Positions 27,446 through 35,432 of a DNA stretch of 64,000 nt are shown here, piece after piece; within the stretch, counting starts at the first letter, position 1; each line of letters begins with the position of its first letter. Both the position numbers and the translations under genes were made by a program. The DNA is from CAWCTD01 sp963798455 (lineage in GTDB: Bacteria; Acidobacteriota; Terriglobia; Bryobacterales; Bryobacteraceae): positions 806,001 to 870,000 of the forward strand of contig CAWCTD010000003.1 in assembly GCA_963798455.1 (NCBI GenBank), read 5' to 3'. The notes under the pieces are model-generated. The model saw nothing but the letters and a program-made list of their open reading frames with translations, made no database searches and had not been told where the DNA came from.

Positions 27446-27910
27446 ATGACGGGATTTCGAACAAGGTATTTCGGAGAAATCACGTACCAGCCGGAGTCGG
27501 TGATCGAATTCCCGCTGGGACTTCCCGGCTTCGAAAAGGAGCGCCGCTTCCTGCTCATCGAGCAGGAAATCAACAAGCCGGTTGTCTTTCTGCAAAGCTT
27601 GTCGCGGCCCGAGTTGTGCTTCATCGCCGTGCCGGTCCAGGGGATCCTGCCCGACTACGAACTCACTTTGACTGCCGAAGAGCTTCACACACTGGACCTG
27701 GCTGAGGACCGGCAGCCGGTAGCCGGCGAGGATACCATTTGTTTGGCGGTGGTCTCGCTGGCCCAGGACCGCCCGCCTACCGCCAATTTGCTCTCGCCGA
27801 TCATCATCAATTGGCGGAAGTGTCTAGCCGTTCAGTCCGTTCAGGCGGATTCGTCCTACTCGCACCAGCACCCCATGTTTGCCCAGAACCTCGAGGCGCC
27901 ATGCTCGTGA
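27446..27910 (+). CDS. fliW: flagellar assembly factor FliW
   Basis: A 154-residue FliW, a cytoplasmic protein that binds flagellin and, when free, antagonises CsrA. Motifs are TRYFGEITYQPESVIEFPLG (the conserved F/Y-rich start ending in the FP-GLPGFE block), LCFIAVPVQGILPDYE, and TANLLSPIIINWRKCLAVQS with a PIVIN-like sequence. ATG 27446 fits the usual N-terminus; the upstream in-frame ATG adds an unconserved leader. Its last 10 bases overlap the csrA start, giving the coupled fliW-csrA pair typical of many bacteria. The flagellin gene follows directly. Confidence 0.93.
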   Translation: MTGFRTRYFGEITYQPESVIEFPLGLPGFEKERRFLLIEQEINKPVVFLQSLSRPELCFIAVPVQGILPDYELTLTAEELHTLDLAEDRQPVAGEDTICLAVVSLAQDRPPTANLLSPIIINWRKCLAVQSVQADSSYSHQHPMFAQNLEAPCS

Positions 27911-28200
27911 TTCGCCGCAAAGCGGGGCAGTCGGTCCTGATTGGCGACGGCGTCGAAATCGAGATCCTCGAGGCCGGACCAGGCAAGGTGAAGCTCGGCA
28001 TTACGGCCCCCAGAGAGATTCTGGTCCTGCGCAAGGAGATCAGGTTCACCCGCGAGGAGAACCTGATGGCCGCCCAGGGAGTCACCCGGGAAACGGTTCA
28101 GAGCCTCGTGGAGCGGATCAGGGCCGGGGCGATCGAGTCTGGCTTCGAAAGTATTCCTCAAAACGCCGGCGGCAGCGTCGATACGCCTTGTAACGGTTGA
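27901..28200 (+). CDS. csrA: carbon storage regulator CsrA (RNA-binding)
   Basis: RNA-binding translational regulator of 99 residues. The core MLVIRRKAGQSVLIGDGVEI followed by GKVKLGITAPREILVLRKEI is canonical CsrA, with the GxxR-like PREILVLRKEI RNA-binding strand. A C-terminal extension of about 40 residues beyond the usual 60-70 (GVTRETVQSLVERIRAGAIE onward) is longer than in E. coli. It overlaps fliW by 10 bases. Its probable target is the flagellin leader immediately downstream, which has an ACAAGGACGT box over its ribosome binding site. A sigma-28-like promoter for fliC lies inside the end of this gene. Confidence 0.95.
   Translation: MLVIRRKAGQSVLIGDGVEIEILEAGPGKVKLGITAPREILVLRKEIRFTREENLMAAQGVTRETVQSLVERIRAGAIESGFESIPQNAGGSVDTPCNG
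28158..28184 (+). promoter_or_regulatory. sigma-28 promoter for flagellin, inside csrA
   Basis: TCAAAACG (28158-28165), 11-base spacer, GTCGATAC (28177-28184). It is the only such site before fliC and would give a leader of about 65 bases containing the hairpin and both GGA elements. Confidence 0.5.
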
Positions 28201-28211
28201 GAAATCAGCCG

Positions 28212-28248
28212 CCCGGCACGATGCCGGGACATCTCAAAACAAGGACGT
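28212..28248 (+). promoter_or_regulatory. flagellin leader: hairpin and CsrA-type binding sites
   Basis: Perfect 7-bp hairpin CCCGGCA-CGA-TGCCGGG (28212-28228) with a GGA at its foot, then ACAAGGACGT (28239-28248). The latter is nearly identical to the CsrA consensus ACARGGAUGU and includes the ribosome binding site of fliC. Two GGA sites in a flagellin leader is the arrangement used for CsrA repression in Bacillus. Confidence 0.6.
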
Positions 28249-28256
28249 AAAGAGCA

Positions 28257-29747
28257 ATGTCGATTTCCATTCAAACTAACGTGAACTCTATCGTCGCACA
28301 GGAAAATCTCCGTGTGACCAACGAATTCCAGAGCAAGACCATCGAGAGGCTGACTTCCGGCTACCGGATCAACGCTTCGGGCGACGACGCCGCCGGGTTG
28401 TCGGTGGCCAACAAGTTCCGCAGCGACATCGCAGAACTGACACAGGGCGTCCGCAACGCTAACGACGGCCTGAGTCAGCTCCAGATCGTCGATGGCGGGT
28501 TGAACAACATGACGAAGATTCTCGACCGTCTGAAGACGCTGGCGACGCAGTCGGCATCCACCACGTTCACCGGCGATCGTACGATCCTGAACACGGAGTA
28601 CCAAGACCTGCTAGTTGAAATTGACCGGCAGGCGGCCAACATCGGCCTGGGAAGCGGCGACGTCAACGCCAATCGAAACAACACCGCCATCTCGGTGTTC
28701 ATCGGCGGCGGGTCGGCGCAGGCCAACAGCAAGATCGCGATCGACCTGTCGGCCGCCGCCAACGTCGTCAACGCCAGCGGCCTCCAGCTCACGAGCACAG
28801 GCGTGTCCGGAACCACCTCACCGGTGGCTGTAAATGGCGCCAGTTTGCTCACCGGCCTCTACCTCAATACGAACAGCACCCAGACCTACCGGGTCGCCAC
28901 CACCACGGGCACGACCAGCATCACAGTCGTCGGCACCACCGCCGGCCTTGCCGGGACCGACATCGTCACCCAGTTGAACGCCGGCCTAAGCGGAACGGGA
29001 GTCACTTTCTCGCTGAATGCCACGACTGGCTACTTGCAGGCATCTTCGTCCAACTCCTTCACGGTTGCGGTGGACGCCATGGTCGGCGCGGGCACACAGA
29101 TCCAGGCGGCGATCACCGATGCCAACTCGCTCGTCAACACGGGCAAGTACAACGGCGACGGCGGAACGTTGACTGGGGTCACCGTAGCCCCCCAAACCCT
29201 GACCTTCACGCCGGCCGGGGGCAGCGCGATCAACATCACGCTGATAGTGCAGACTATAGAGCTGACCTACAACGCGCTCAAGACCGGGCTGACCGGCAGC
29301 GGGATTGACGTGGTCCGGATCGGCAACGAAGTAATGTTCCAGAGCGCCACCGCTTTCACCGCGACGCGCGGCGCGGCGGACGGCAGCACCGGCGGTCTCG
29401 CCGGCATCGCGAGCGGTGCGAGTCTCACCGTGAACGCCAAGTCGGCAAGCAGCGACCCGACCGCGAACGCGATGACGTCTCTGAACGCCATCGGCATTGC
29501 AGCAGCGAGGCTCGGCATGGTCCAGGGCAAAGTCGGAACCGGCCAGAACAAGCTGATGTACTCGATCGCCCTGGCACAGTCGCAGATCTCCAACTTCTCG
29601 ACCGCCGAGTCGCGCATCCGGGACGCGGACGTGGCGTCGGAGGCGGCCAACCTGACCAAGGTCCAAGTGCTGTCGCAGGCTTCGATGGCGGCCATGGCCC
29701 AAGCAAACTCTGCTCCGCAGCAGGTTTTGGCGCTGTTGCGCGCGTAA
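28257..29747 (+). CDS. fliC: flagellin
   Basis: Filament subunit of 496 residues. The D0/D1 N-terminal helix region (SISIQTNVNSIVAQENLRVT, IERLTSGYRINASGDDAAGL) and the C-terminal helix (AESRIRDADVASEAANLTKV, QVLSQASMAAMAQANSAPQQ and VLALLRA) are both intact. The central Thr/Ser/Gly-rich variable region (about residues 140-400) forms the exposed outer domains and is longer than minimal flagellins. The only flagellin in the window. It follows csrA with a 56-bp leader bearing CsrA-type sites and is likely transcribed from a sigma-28 promoter in csrA. Confidence 0.97.
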   Translation: MSISIQTNVNSIVAQENLRVTNEFQSKTIERLTSGYRINASGDDAAGLSVANKFRSDIAELTQGVRNANDGLSQLQIVDGGLNNMTKILDRLKTLATQSASTTFTGDRTILNTEYQDLLVEIDRQAANIGLGSGDVNANRNNTAISVFIGGGSAQANSKIAIDLSAAANVVNASGLQLTSTGVSGTTSPVAVNGASLLTGLYLNTNSTQTYRVATTTGTTSITVVGTTAGLAGTDIVTQLNAGLSGTGVTFSLNATTGYLQASSSNSFTVAVDAMVGAGTQIQAAITDANSLVNTGKYNGDGGTLTGVTVAPQTLTFTPAGGSAINITLIVQTIELTYNALKTGLTGSGIDVVRIGNEVMFQSATAFTATRGAADGSTGGLAGIASGASLTVNAKSASSDPTANAMTSLNAIGIAAARLGMVQGKVGTGQNKLMYSIALAQSQISNFSTAESRIRDADVASEAANLTKVQVLSQASMAAMAQANSAPQQVLALLRA

Positions 29748-29761
29748 GCTTGGGATGGTTG

Positions 29762-29798
29762 AAGGCCGGTCCGGCTACGGCCGAGCCGGGCCGGCCTT
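29762..29798 (+). terminator. strong hairpin between fliC and fliD
   Basis: AAGGCCGGTCCGGCT (29762-29776), 7-base loop, AGCCGGGCCGGCCTT (29784-29798): a 15-bp stem with one mismatch. No T-run follows, so it may be a partial terminator or an RNA-stabilising hairpin that keeps fliD expression below fliC. Confidence 0.5.
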
Positions 29799-29815
29799 AA
29801 CACCGGAGGGAACTT

Positions 29816-31180
29816 ATGAGCACCAGCGGTGCAGGCTCGATCTTCAACGGCACCAGCCGCTATGCCACCGATTTCCAGCAGATCATCGCCCGCAGCGTGG
29901 CCATCGCCTCGCTGCCGATGGCCCAGATGCAGACCCAGAAGATCGCGCTCGGCGATCAGTCGGCGGCAATGAGCGGCTTGGACGCCAGATTCACGTCTCT
30001 TCAGAGCGCCCTCAACGGCCTGGGATCGGCGACCGCATCCTACAGCTCCTCGATCTCCGACGGCGCCATTGCCAGCACCACCGTGGCGAGCGGCGCTTTT
30101 CAAGGGGTCTACAGCTTGGAAGTCGTCGACCTCGGCTCCTACGCGTCAGGCATGAGCACGGACGGTCTGACGAAGGTCGGCGATCCCGCGGCCGCCAGCA
30201 TCAGCGCGTCCTCCAACTTCACCTTGACGGTGGGTGGCGTCAGCTACGAAATCGTGCCCGCGGCGAACACGCTGGTGGAACTCGCCAAGGCCATCAACGC
30301 CAGCCCAGCCGCGGTGGACGCGACGATCGTTAACATCGGGTCCTCCTTGGCACCCGATTATCGTCTTTCGGTGACGAGCACGAAACTCGGCGCGGTCCCG
30401 GTGCAAGTAAACGACGGAACCTTGGCATTGCCCGGCACGGACCTGCTCGGAACAGCGTCGGGCGGGGCCCCGGCCACCTACCGGGTGAACGGTCAGCCCG
30501 CCCTGGCGATTGAGAGCGACTCGCGCAGCGTGGCCATAGCGCCAGGGCTGACGGTGACGATGCTCAAAGCGGGCACTGCGCAGATTACCGTCGCCCACGA
30601 CACACAGGCGGTGAGCAACGCATTAGCCGCCATTGCCAGCGCCTACAACGCGGCCGTGGACGAAATCGACAAGTATCACGGAGAGGACGCCGGCGCGCTA
30701 CGCGGCTCCTCGATGCTGTACACCCTGTCCCAGTCGCTGCGCGACCTCATTGGATATTCCTCGGGAAGCGGCGCCCTTTCCTCGCTCTCGTCCCTGGGGC
30801 TCGGCTTCGACGGTATAGGGAAGCTGTCACTGGACACGGCGGCGTTCAACACGGCCACCGACGGGCAGTTCGAGGCGCTGTCGAGTCTCCTCGGCAGTTC
30901 CTCGACAGGCGGTTTCATGAAGTACGCGAGCGACTTGATGACCGGCCTCGAGGACTCGACCAAAGGCGTCGTCAAGACAGCTGTAAGCTCCCTCCAGGCC
31001 CAGTTGGCCCAGCAGGACGCCCGCATCGCGGAGGAACAAACACGCATCGACAGTCTCGAGAAGAACCTCGAGGCGCGCATGGCCGCCGCCGACGCGCTGA
31101 TCGCCTCGATGGAGCAGCAGGTCATATTCATGAACGGACTGATCGATGCGATGTCGACTATTCAGAGGAACGGCTATTGA
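29816..31180 (+). CDS. fliD: flagellar filament cap protein FliD
   Basis: Filament cap (hook-associated protein 2) of 454 residues. The N-terminal coiled-coil region (TDFQQIIARSVAIASLPMAQ, MQTQKIALGDQSAAMSGLDA) and the C-terminal domain (YNAAVDEIDKYHGEDAGALR, then a long coiled coil DARIAEEQTRIDSLEKNLEA) match FliD_N and FliD_C. The middle is Ser/Ala-rich. Length is normal. It lies between fliC and a small unknown gene with which it overlaps by 4 bp. fliS is not adjacent; it is found 8 kb away at 39392. Confidence 0.94.
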   Translation: MSTSGAGSIFNGTSRYATDFQQIIARSVAIASLPMAQMQTQKIALGDQSAAMSGLDARFTSLQSALNGLGSATASYSSSISDGAIASTTVASGAFQGVYSLEVVDLGSYASGMSTDGLTKVGDPAAASISASSNFTLTVGGVSYEIVPAANTLVELAKAINASPAAVDATIVNIGSSLAPDYRLSVTSTKLGAVPVQVNDGTLALPGTDLLGTASGGAPATYRVNGQPALAIESDSRSVAIAPGLTVTMLKAGTAQITVAHDTQAVSNALAAIASAYNAAVDEIDKYHGEDAGALRGSSMLYTLSQSLRDLIGYSSGSGALSSLSSLGLGFDGIGKLSLDTAAFNTATDGQFEALSSLLGSSSTGGFMKYASDLMTGLEDSTKGVVKTAVSSLQAQLAQQDARIAEEQTRIDSLEKNLEARMAAADALIASMEQQVIFMNGLIDAMSTIQRNGY

Positions 31181-31482
31181 GCGGGCTTGAGGAGGCCGAT
31201 GCCAGCCTGCGGCGGGCGGTCAATTCCGGCTCCTACGCGGAGGCGCGGGATCTCGTGGCCCACTACGTCCGCGCCATGGAGGACGCCGCCGGCCACTGCC
31301 CTTCGGGAGACCCAGAGGCAGTCGAAATCATCCGGCGGTCGGTCGGCTTGCTGCGCTGGGCAACCCGGATGGTCCGCGCCGGCCGTGCGCATGCCGCCCT
31401 CGAACTGATGCGGCTCTCGGTGGGGCGGCGGTACCGCGGCCTCGCCTCGGGATCCGCACCGACCTTCAAGCTGGAGGGCTGA
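31177..31482 (+). CDS. small helical protein following fliD, unrecognised
   Basis: A 101-residue protein starting at TTG 31177, which overlaps the fliD stop. It is predicted to be all-helical (LEEADASLRRAVNSGSYAEA, EIIRRSVGLLRWATRMVRAG), with a basic middle and no membrane segment. In many bacteria the slot after fliD encodes the export chaperones FliS or FliT. FliS is elsewhere here, so a FliT-like chaperone role is a positional guess only. No sequence signature supports it. The overlap and good coding character support it as a real gene. Confidence 0.62.
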   Translation: MSGLEEADASLRRAVNSGSYAEARDLVAHYVRAMEDAAGHCPSGDPEAVEIIRRSVGLLRWATRMVRAGRAHAALELMRLSVGRRYRGLASGSAPTFKLEG

Positions 31483-31564
31483 ACGGTCCGGCGAGAGTTT
31501 GGCGGTGACAACTTCACGTCACCCGGCGTTGGCTGCATCTCCTTCTAATCAGGTTCATTCGCTC

Positions 31565-31579
31565 TGGCAGGGGGCGTGC
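31565..31579 (+). promoter_or_regulatory. possible sigma-54 promoter before flgB
   Basis: TGGCAGGGGGCGTGC has TGGC and GTGC boxes with exact GG-N10-GC spacing. Transcription would start only about 5 bases before the flgB ATG (31596), an unusually short leader that lowers confidence. Confidence 0.35.
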
Positions 31580-31595
31580 ATTAAGCACGAGTGCC

Positions 31596-31931
31596 ATGCT
31601 GGATCGTCTCGCCTCCCAATTGGAACACTACATGGACCTGGTCAGCGCCCGGCAGACGCTGGTCGCCTCCAATGTCGCCAATGCCGACACGCCCGGCTAC
31701 AAGACCAAGGACCTCGACTTCCAGACGGAGTTTCTGAGCCAGATTGAAGGGGCGGCGCCGCGCGCCATCGAGGTGGCGGGGCTGAAAACCAGGAATGACG
31801 GCAACAACGTGAGCCTGGATCGCGAAGCCCGGCTACTGGCCGAAAACGCGCTGCGATTTAATGTCGCCTCCAGCTTGCTGCGCTCCGAGATCGCGGCGAT
31901 GAAGTCCGCCATCCAGGAAGGTAGGCCCTGA
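31596..31931 (+). CDS. flgB: flagellar basal-body rod protein FlgB
   Basis: Proximal rod protein of 111 residues. The N-terminal LVSARQTLVASNVANADTPG followed by YKTKDLDF is the Flg_bb_rod signature. The C-terminal half (RLLAENALRFNVASSLLRSE) has the expected amphipathic helix. It starts the basal-body operon and is followed without spacing by flgC (ATG overlapping the stop region). The length is at the short end for FlgB but both conserved ends are present. Confidence 0.94.
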   Translation: MLDRLASQLEHYMDLVSARQTLVASNVANADTPGYKTKDLDFQTEFLSQIEGAAPRAIEVAGLKTRNDGNNVSLDREARLLAENALRFNVASSLLRSEIAAMKSAIQEGRP

Positions 31932-32368
31932 TGAGCTTGTTCTCTTTGCTTTCGGTCAGCGCTTCCGGCATGGCGGCGCAGCGAGAACGCGCCGAACTGC
32001 TGGTCGAGAACATGGCCAACGCCGAGACGACCCGGACTCCGCAAGGCGGTCCCTACCGGCGCAAGGACGTGGTATTCGAGGCGCAGCCCGTGGAGTCTCC
32101 CTTCTCCTCGGTGTTCGAGGCTCTGGCGGAACCTGGCGTCACCGGAGTGCGGGTGCGTGAGACCATCGTCGACACCCGTGAACCGGAGCTGCGCTATCTG
32201 CCCGGGCATCCGGACGCAAACGCGGATGGCTACGTGGCGTTTCCGCGCGGCAATCCCGCCGAGGACATGGTGGACCTGATGGGTGCGGCCAGGAACTACG
32301 GCGCCAACGTGGCCGCCATGACCGCGGTCAAGGACATGATCCAGCGCTCGCTCGACCTGCTGCGCTGA
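31931..32368 (+). CDS. flgC: flagellar basal-body rod protein FlgC
   Basis: Rod protein of 145 residues. It starts LLSVSASGMAAQRERAELLV and ENMANAETTRTPQGGPYRRK, typical of FlgC, and has YVAFPRGNPAEDMVDLMGAA and NYGANVAAMTAVKDMIQRSL at the C-terminal helix. It overlaps the end of flgB and is followed by fliE after 14 bp. All FlgC hallmarks, including the PYRRK block, are present. Confidence 0.96.
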   Translation: MSLFSLLSVSASGMAAQRERAELLVENMANAETTRTPQGGPYRRKDVVFEAQPVESPFSSVFEALAEPGVTGVRVRETIVDTREPELRYLPGHPDANADGYVAFPRGNPAEDMVDLMGAARNYGANVAAMTAVKDMIQRSLDLLR

Positions 32369-32382
32369 TAGAAGGGTAAAGC

Positions 32383-32676
32383 ATGCCGGCCATTTCTCCG
32401 ATTCGCCCGATGGCGTTGCCCGAGAGCATCCAGGTTCCCGCCGGCGCATCCCGCTCCGGGGAGTTCCGCAGCCTCGTGGAGGGGGCCATCGGAACGGTCG
32501 AGCAGTCCCGGAAGGACGCCGCCCAGTCCGTCGAGAGCTTCCTCGCGGGAGAAGGCGGAGAGTTGCACACTACCGTTCTGGCTGCGCAGCGGGCCGAATT
32601 GGCGCTGGAGCTGTTTCTGCAGACCCGCAACAAGGTGATCCAAGCCTACCAAGAGATCCTGCGGATGCAGATATAG
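32383..32676 (+). CDS. fliE: flagellar hook-basal body complex protein FliE
   Basis: MS-ring/rod junction protein of 97 residues. The C-terminal half (DAAQSVESFLAGEGGELHTT, ALELFLQTRNKVIQAYQEIL) matches the conserved FliE helix with LQTRNKVIQAYQEI. The N-terminus is Pro/Ser-rich and variable. It lies between flgC and fliF as usual. Confidence 0.95.
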   Translation: MPAISPIRPMALPESIQVPAGASRSGEFRSLVEGAIGTVEQSRKDAAQSVESFLAGEGGELHTTVLAAQRAELALELFLQTRNKVIQAYQEILRMQI

Positions 32677-32694
32677 GCTCCGGGACCGCGCCGA

Positions 32695-34353
32695 ATGCCG
32701 CAATTGAAAAAGTTATTGGCGAGCCTGTCCATCAGCCAGCGTGTCAGCATTCTGCTGGTGGCGGTGGTCGTGGGAGCGGGTCTGTTCTACTTCTCCCGCT
32801 GGAGGAGCGAGAGCGATCTCCGGCCTCTCTACACGGCCCTCGAAACCGAAGACGCCGGCGCCGTGGTCCAGCGACTGAAAGAAAGCGGAACGCGCTACCG
32901 GCTGTCGGAAGACGGCCGGACGGTGCTGGTCCCCTCGGCGCAGGTGGCCGAATTGAGGCTGTCGCTGGCCGCGACCGGGTTGCCCCGGAAGGGTCGCATC
33001 GGTTACGAGTTGTTTGACAAAACCGATTTTGGGGCTACGGAGTTCACCGAGCAGGTTAATTTCCGGCGCGCGCTGGAAGGCGAACTGGAGCGCTCAGTGA
33101 TGTGCCTGTCGGCGGTGGAGCAGGCCCGGGTACACCTCACCTTCGCGAAAGATTCCGTTTTCCTGCAGACCCGGCAGCCGGCCAAGGCGAGTGTGATGGT
33201 GAAACTCAAGCTTGGTTCGCGCCTCACCCCGCAGAACGTCATGGCCGTCACCAACCTGGTTGCGAGCGCGGTGGAAGGCCTGGCGCCAGAGGCGATTTCC
33301 GTGCTTGACATGCAGGGGAACCTGCTCAACCGGCCCCGCCGGCAGGCTGATCCGGAGAGCGAGCAGGCCTCGGAAGCCACGCTGGAATACCGGCAGGCGT
33401 TGGAACGGGATCTGGTGGCCAAGATCAACATGACGCTCGAGCCGCTGCTCGGCCCGGAGAAGGTACGCGCCAGCGCCGCGCTGGACTGCGACTTCAGCAG
33501 CGGCGAGCAGAGCGAGGAGACGTTCGACCCGACCCGCTCGGTGATGGTTACCTCGCAGAAGACAGATGAGACGAGCGGCGCCGGGGGCGCGTCCGGGGTT
33601 CCCGGAACTGCCTCCAACCTCCCCCGCCCGACATCGCAGCCTGTTACCTCGCAAGGCAGGCTCTCCCGCCAGACCGAGAACATCACTTACCAATCGAGCC
33701 GTATGGTGCGGCGAACGCGGCTGCCGCAAGGAACCGTCAAGCGCATGTCCGTGGCCGTGCTGGTGGATTACGACGTGAAGTGGGCCAAGACGGGCGCCGT
33801 GATGCGCCGCACCGTCGAGGCGCCGTCGGCCGAGAAGCTGACCGCGATCCGCAGTCTGGTTACTGCCGCCGTCGGCTTGAACAGCGAGCGCGGCGATCAA
33901 CTGATTCTCGAAAGCTTGCCTTTTGAATCGACGCTGAACCAGGAAGAGCCCGCCAGTCCCCCTGCCAGCCCGCGCTCGCCGCTGCCAGTCTGGGTCGAGC
34001 AGCTCGGAGGCCCACAGAAGGTGCTGTACCTGGCCGCCATGGCCGCCGGCCTTCTGCTCCTTTTGGTATCCGCGGCGATCTGGCTAACCCGGAGAAAGCG
34101 GCGCCGAGCGTTCAAGGTCGGCTTACCGGCGGAGTTGCCCGCAGGCGAGACTCCCGATGGAGCAGCACCCCTCGGGCAGCAGGGAGAGAGGCCGGTCGTG
34201 GACTCGGCGCCCGATTACCCAGAACTGCCGCCGGCCCCGATCGAGAAAGCGGACGTCCTGGCGGGGCGGCTGAGACATGCCATCAAGAAAGAGCCGGGAG
34301 CCTCCGCCCAGGTGTTCAGAACATGGTTCAGCGAGGATGAGCATGCGGAATGA
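32695..34353 (+). CDS. fliF: flagellar MS-ring protein FliF
   Basis: Inner-membrane ring protein of 552 residues. An N-terminal TM segment (VSILLVAVVVGAGLFYFSRW) is followed by the secretin-like domains (LRPLYTALETEDAGAVVQRL, NFRRALEGELERSVMCLSAV, PAKASVMVKLKLGSRLTPQN) and the beta-collar. The second TM is VLYLAAMAAGLLLLLVSAAI. A cytoplasmic tail ends RHAIKKEPGASAQVFRTWFS, the FliG-binding peptide. Length is normal. It is followed by fliG after 47 bp. Confidence 0.96.
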   Translation: MPQLKKLLASLSISQRVSILLVAVVVGAGLFYFSRWRSESDLRPLYTALETEDAGAVVQRLKESGTRYRLSEDGRTVLVPSAQVAELRLSLAATGLPRKGRIGYELFDKTDFGATEFTEQVNFRRALEGELERSVMCLSAVEQARVHLTFAKDSVFLQTRQPAKASVMVKLKLGSRLTPQNVMAVTNLVASAVEGLAPEAISVLDMQGNLLNRPRRQADPESEQASEATLEYRQALERDLVAKINMTLEPLLGPEKVRASAALDCDFSSGEQSEETFDPTRSVMVTSQKTDETSGAGGASGVPGTASNLPRPTSQPVTSQGRLSRQTENITYQSSRMVRRTRLPQGTVKRMSVAVLVDYDVKWAKTGAVMRRTVEAPSAEKLTAIRSLVTAAVGLNSERGDQLILESLPFESTLNQEEPASPPASPRSPLPVWVEQLGGPQKVLYLAAMAAGLLLLLVSAAIWLTRRKRRRAFKVGLPAELPAGETPDGAAPLGQQGERPVVDSAPDYPELPPAPIEKADVLAGRLRHAIKKEPGASAQVFRTWFSEDEHAE

Positions 34354-34400
34354 ACCCGAGGGTTTCTGGCGCCGCGTGAAAAGTTAGGATTGAGGCTGCC

Positions 34401-35432
34401 GTGAGTCTGGATTTACAACAAGCTCCGGAACACATCTCGGGCCTGCGAAAGGCGGCCATCTTTCTGATGACACTTGGCGCGGAGGCCGGCGCCGAGCTGA
34501 TGCGCCAACTTTCGGAAGAAGAGATCCAGGTGGTCAGCCGGGAGGTGGCTCGCACCACTGTGGTGAGCCCGGACCAGGCTCAAAGTGTCCTCGAAGAGTT
34601 CCAGCAGATGGTGGCGGCGCGGGACTTCGCCCGCAAGGGCGGCCTTGACCAGGCCAAGCGTCTGCTGGTCACGGCTTTCGGCCCGGAATCAGCCGAAAAG
34701 ATCCTGCAACGCCTGGTCCGCACTCTGCGCATGGACTCGGAGGACTTCATAGCGCTCCAGAAGGTAGAGCCGCAGCAACTGGCGAGGTTCGTCCAGAACG
34801 AGCATCCTCAGACCATCGCGCTGGTCGTTTCCCAGCTCACTCCCACGCAGGCTGTGGCGCTGCTGATGTTGCTGCCGATGGAGATCCGCACCGAGGTGAC
34901 GCGGCGAATGGCGAGTCTGGACCAGATCTCGCCCGAGATCATCAACAAGATCGCCGGCGTTCTCCACCTGAAATTCAAAGAGTTGGGACAGTTCAGCCGG
35001 CAATCCTACGGCGGGGTGAGGGCGGTCGCCGAATTGCTCACCCGGATGGATGCCGGGACCACCAAGGACATCCTCGAGAACATCGGACAGCAGGATACCG
35101 AACTGGTCGAACAGATCCGTCACCTGATGTTCGTTTTTGAGGACCTGCTCATTATCGACCCGAAAGGCATCGCGGATCTGCTCGCCAGGATCGATCGCAA
35201 GCTTATAACCGTCGCCCTGAAGGGAACCAGCGAACAGCTCAGGAACAAACTGATGGGAGGCCTGTCGCAGCGCGGCCGGGAAATGTTGCTCGAAGACATG
35301 GCGGCCACCGGACCGGTCAAGATCAAAGAAGTCGAGGCCGCGCAACAAGCCATCATTGCGGTCGCCCGTCAGATGGAGGCGGAGGGGGTCCTCAGTTTGA
35401 AGGGGGCGGCCGACGAGCAATATGTCAGCTAG
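34401..35432 (+). CDS. fliG: flagellar motor switch protein FliG
   Basis: C-ring rotor protein of 343 residues, start GTG 34401. The N-terminal domain (LRKAAIFLMTLGAEAGAELM) binds FliF. The middle domain has the EHPQ motif (FVQNEHPQTIALVVSQLTPT) that contacts FliM. The C-terminal domain has LMFVFEDLLIIDPKGIADLL and the charged torque helix (RGREMLLEDMAATGPVKIKE), which interacts with MotA. Its last codons overlap fliH, implying translational coupling. Confidence 0.97.
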   Translation: MSLDLQQAPEHISGLRKAAIFLMTLGAEAGAELMRQLSEEEIQVVSREVARTTVVSPDQAQSVLEEFQQMVAARDFARKGGLDQAKRLLVTAFGPESAEKILQRLVRTLRMDSEDFIALQKVEPQQLARFVQNEHPQTIALVVSQLTPTQAVALLMLLPMEIRTEVTRRMASLDQISPEIINKIAGVLHLKFKELGQFSRQSYGGVRAVAELLTRMDAGTTKDILENIGQQDTELVEQIRHLMFVFEDLLIIDPKGIADLLARIDRKLITVALKGTSEQLRNKLMGGLSQRGREMLLEDMAATGPVKIKEVEAAQQAIIAVARQMEAEGVLSLKGAADEQYVS

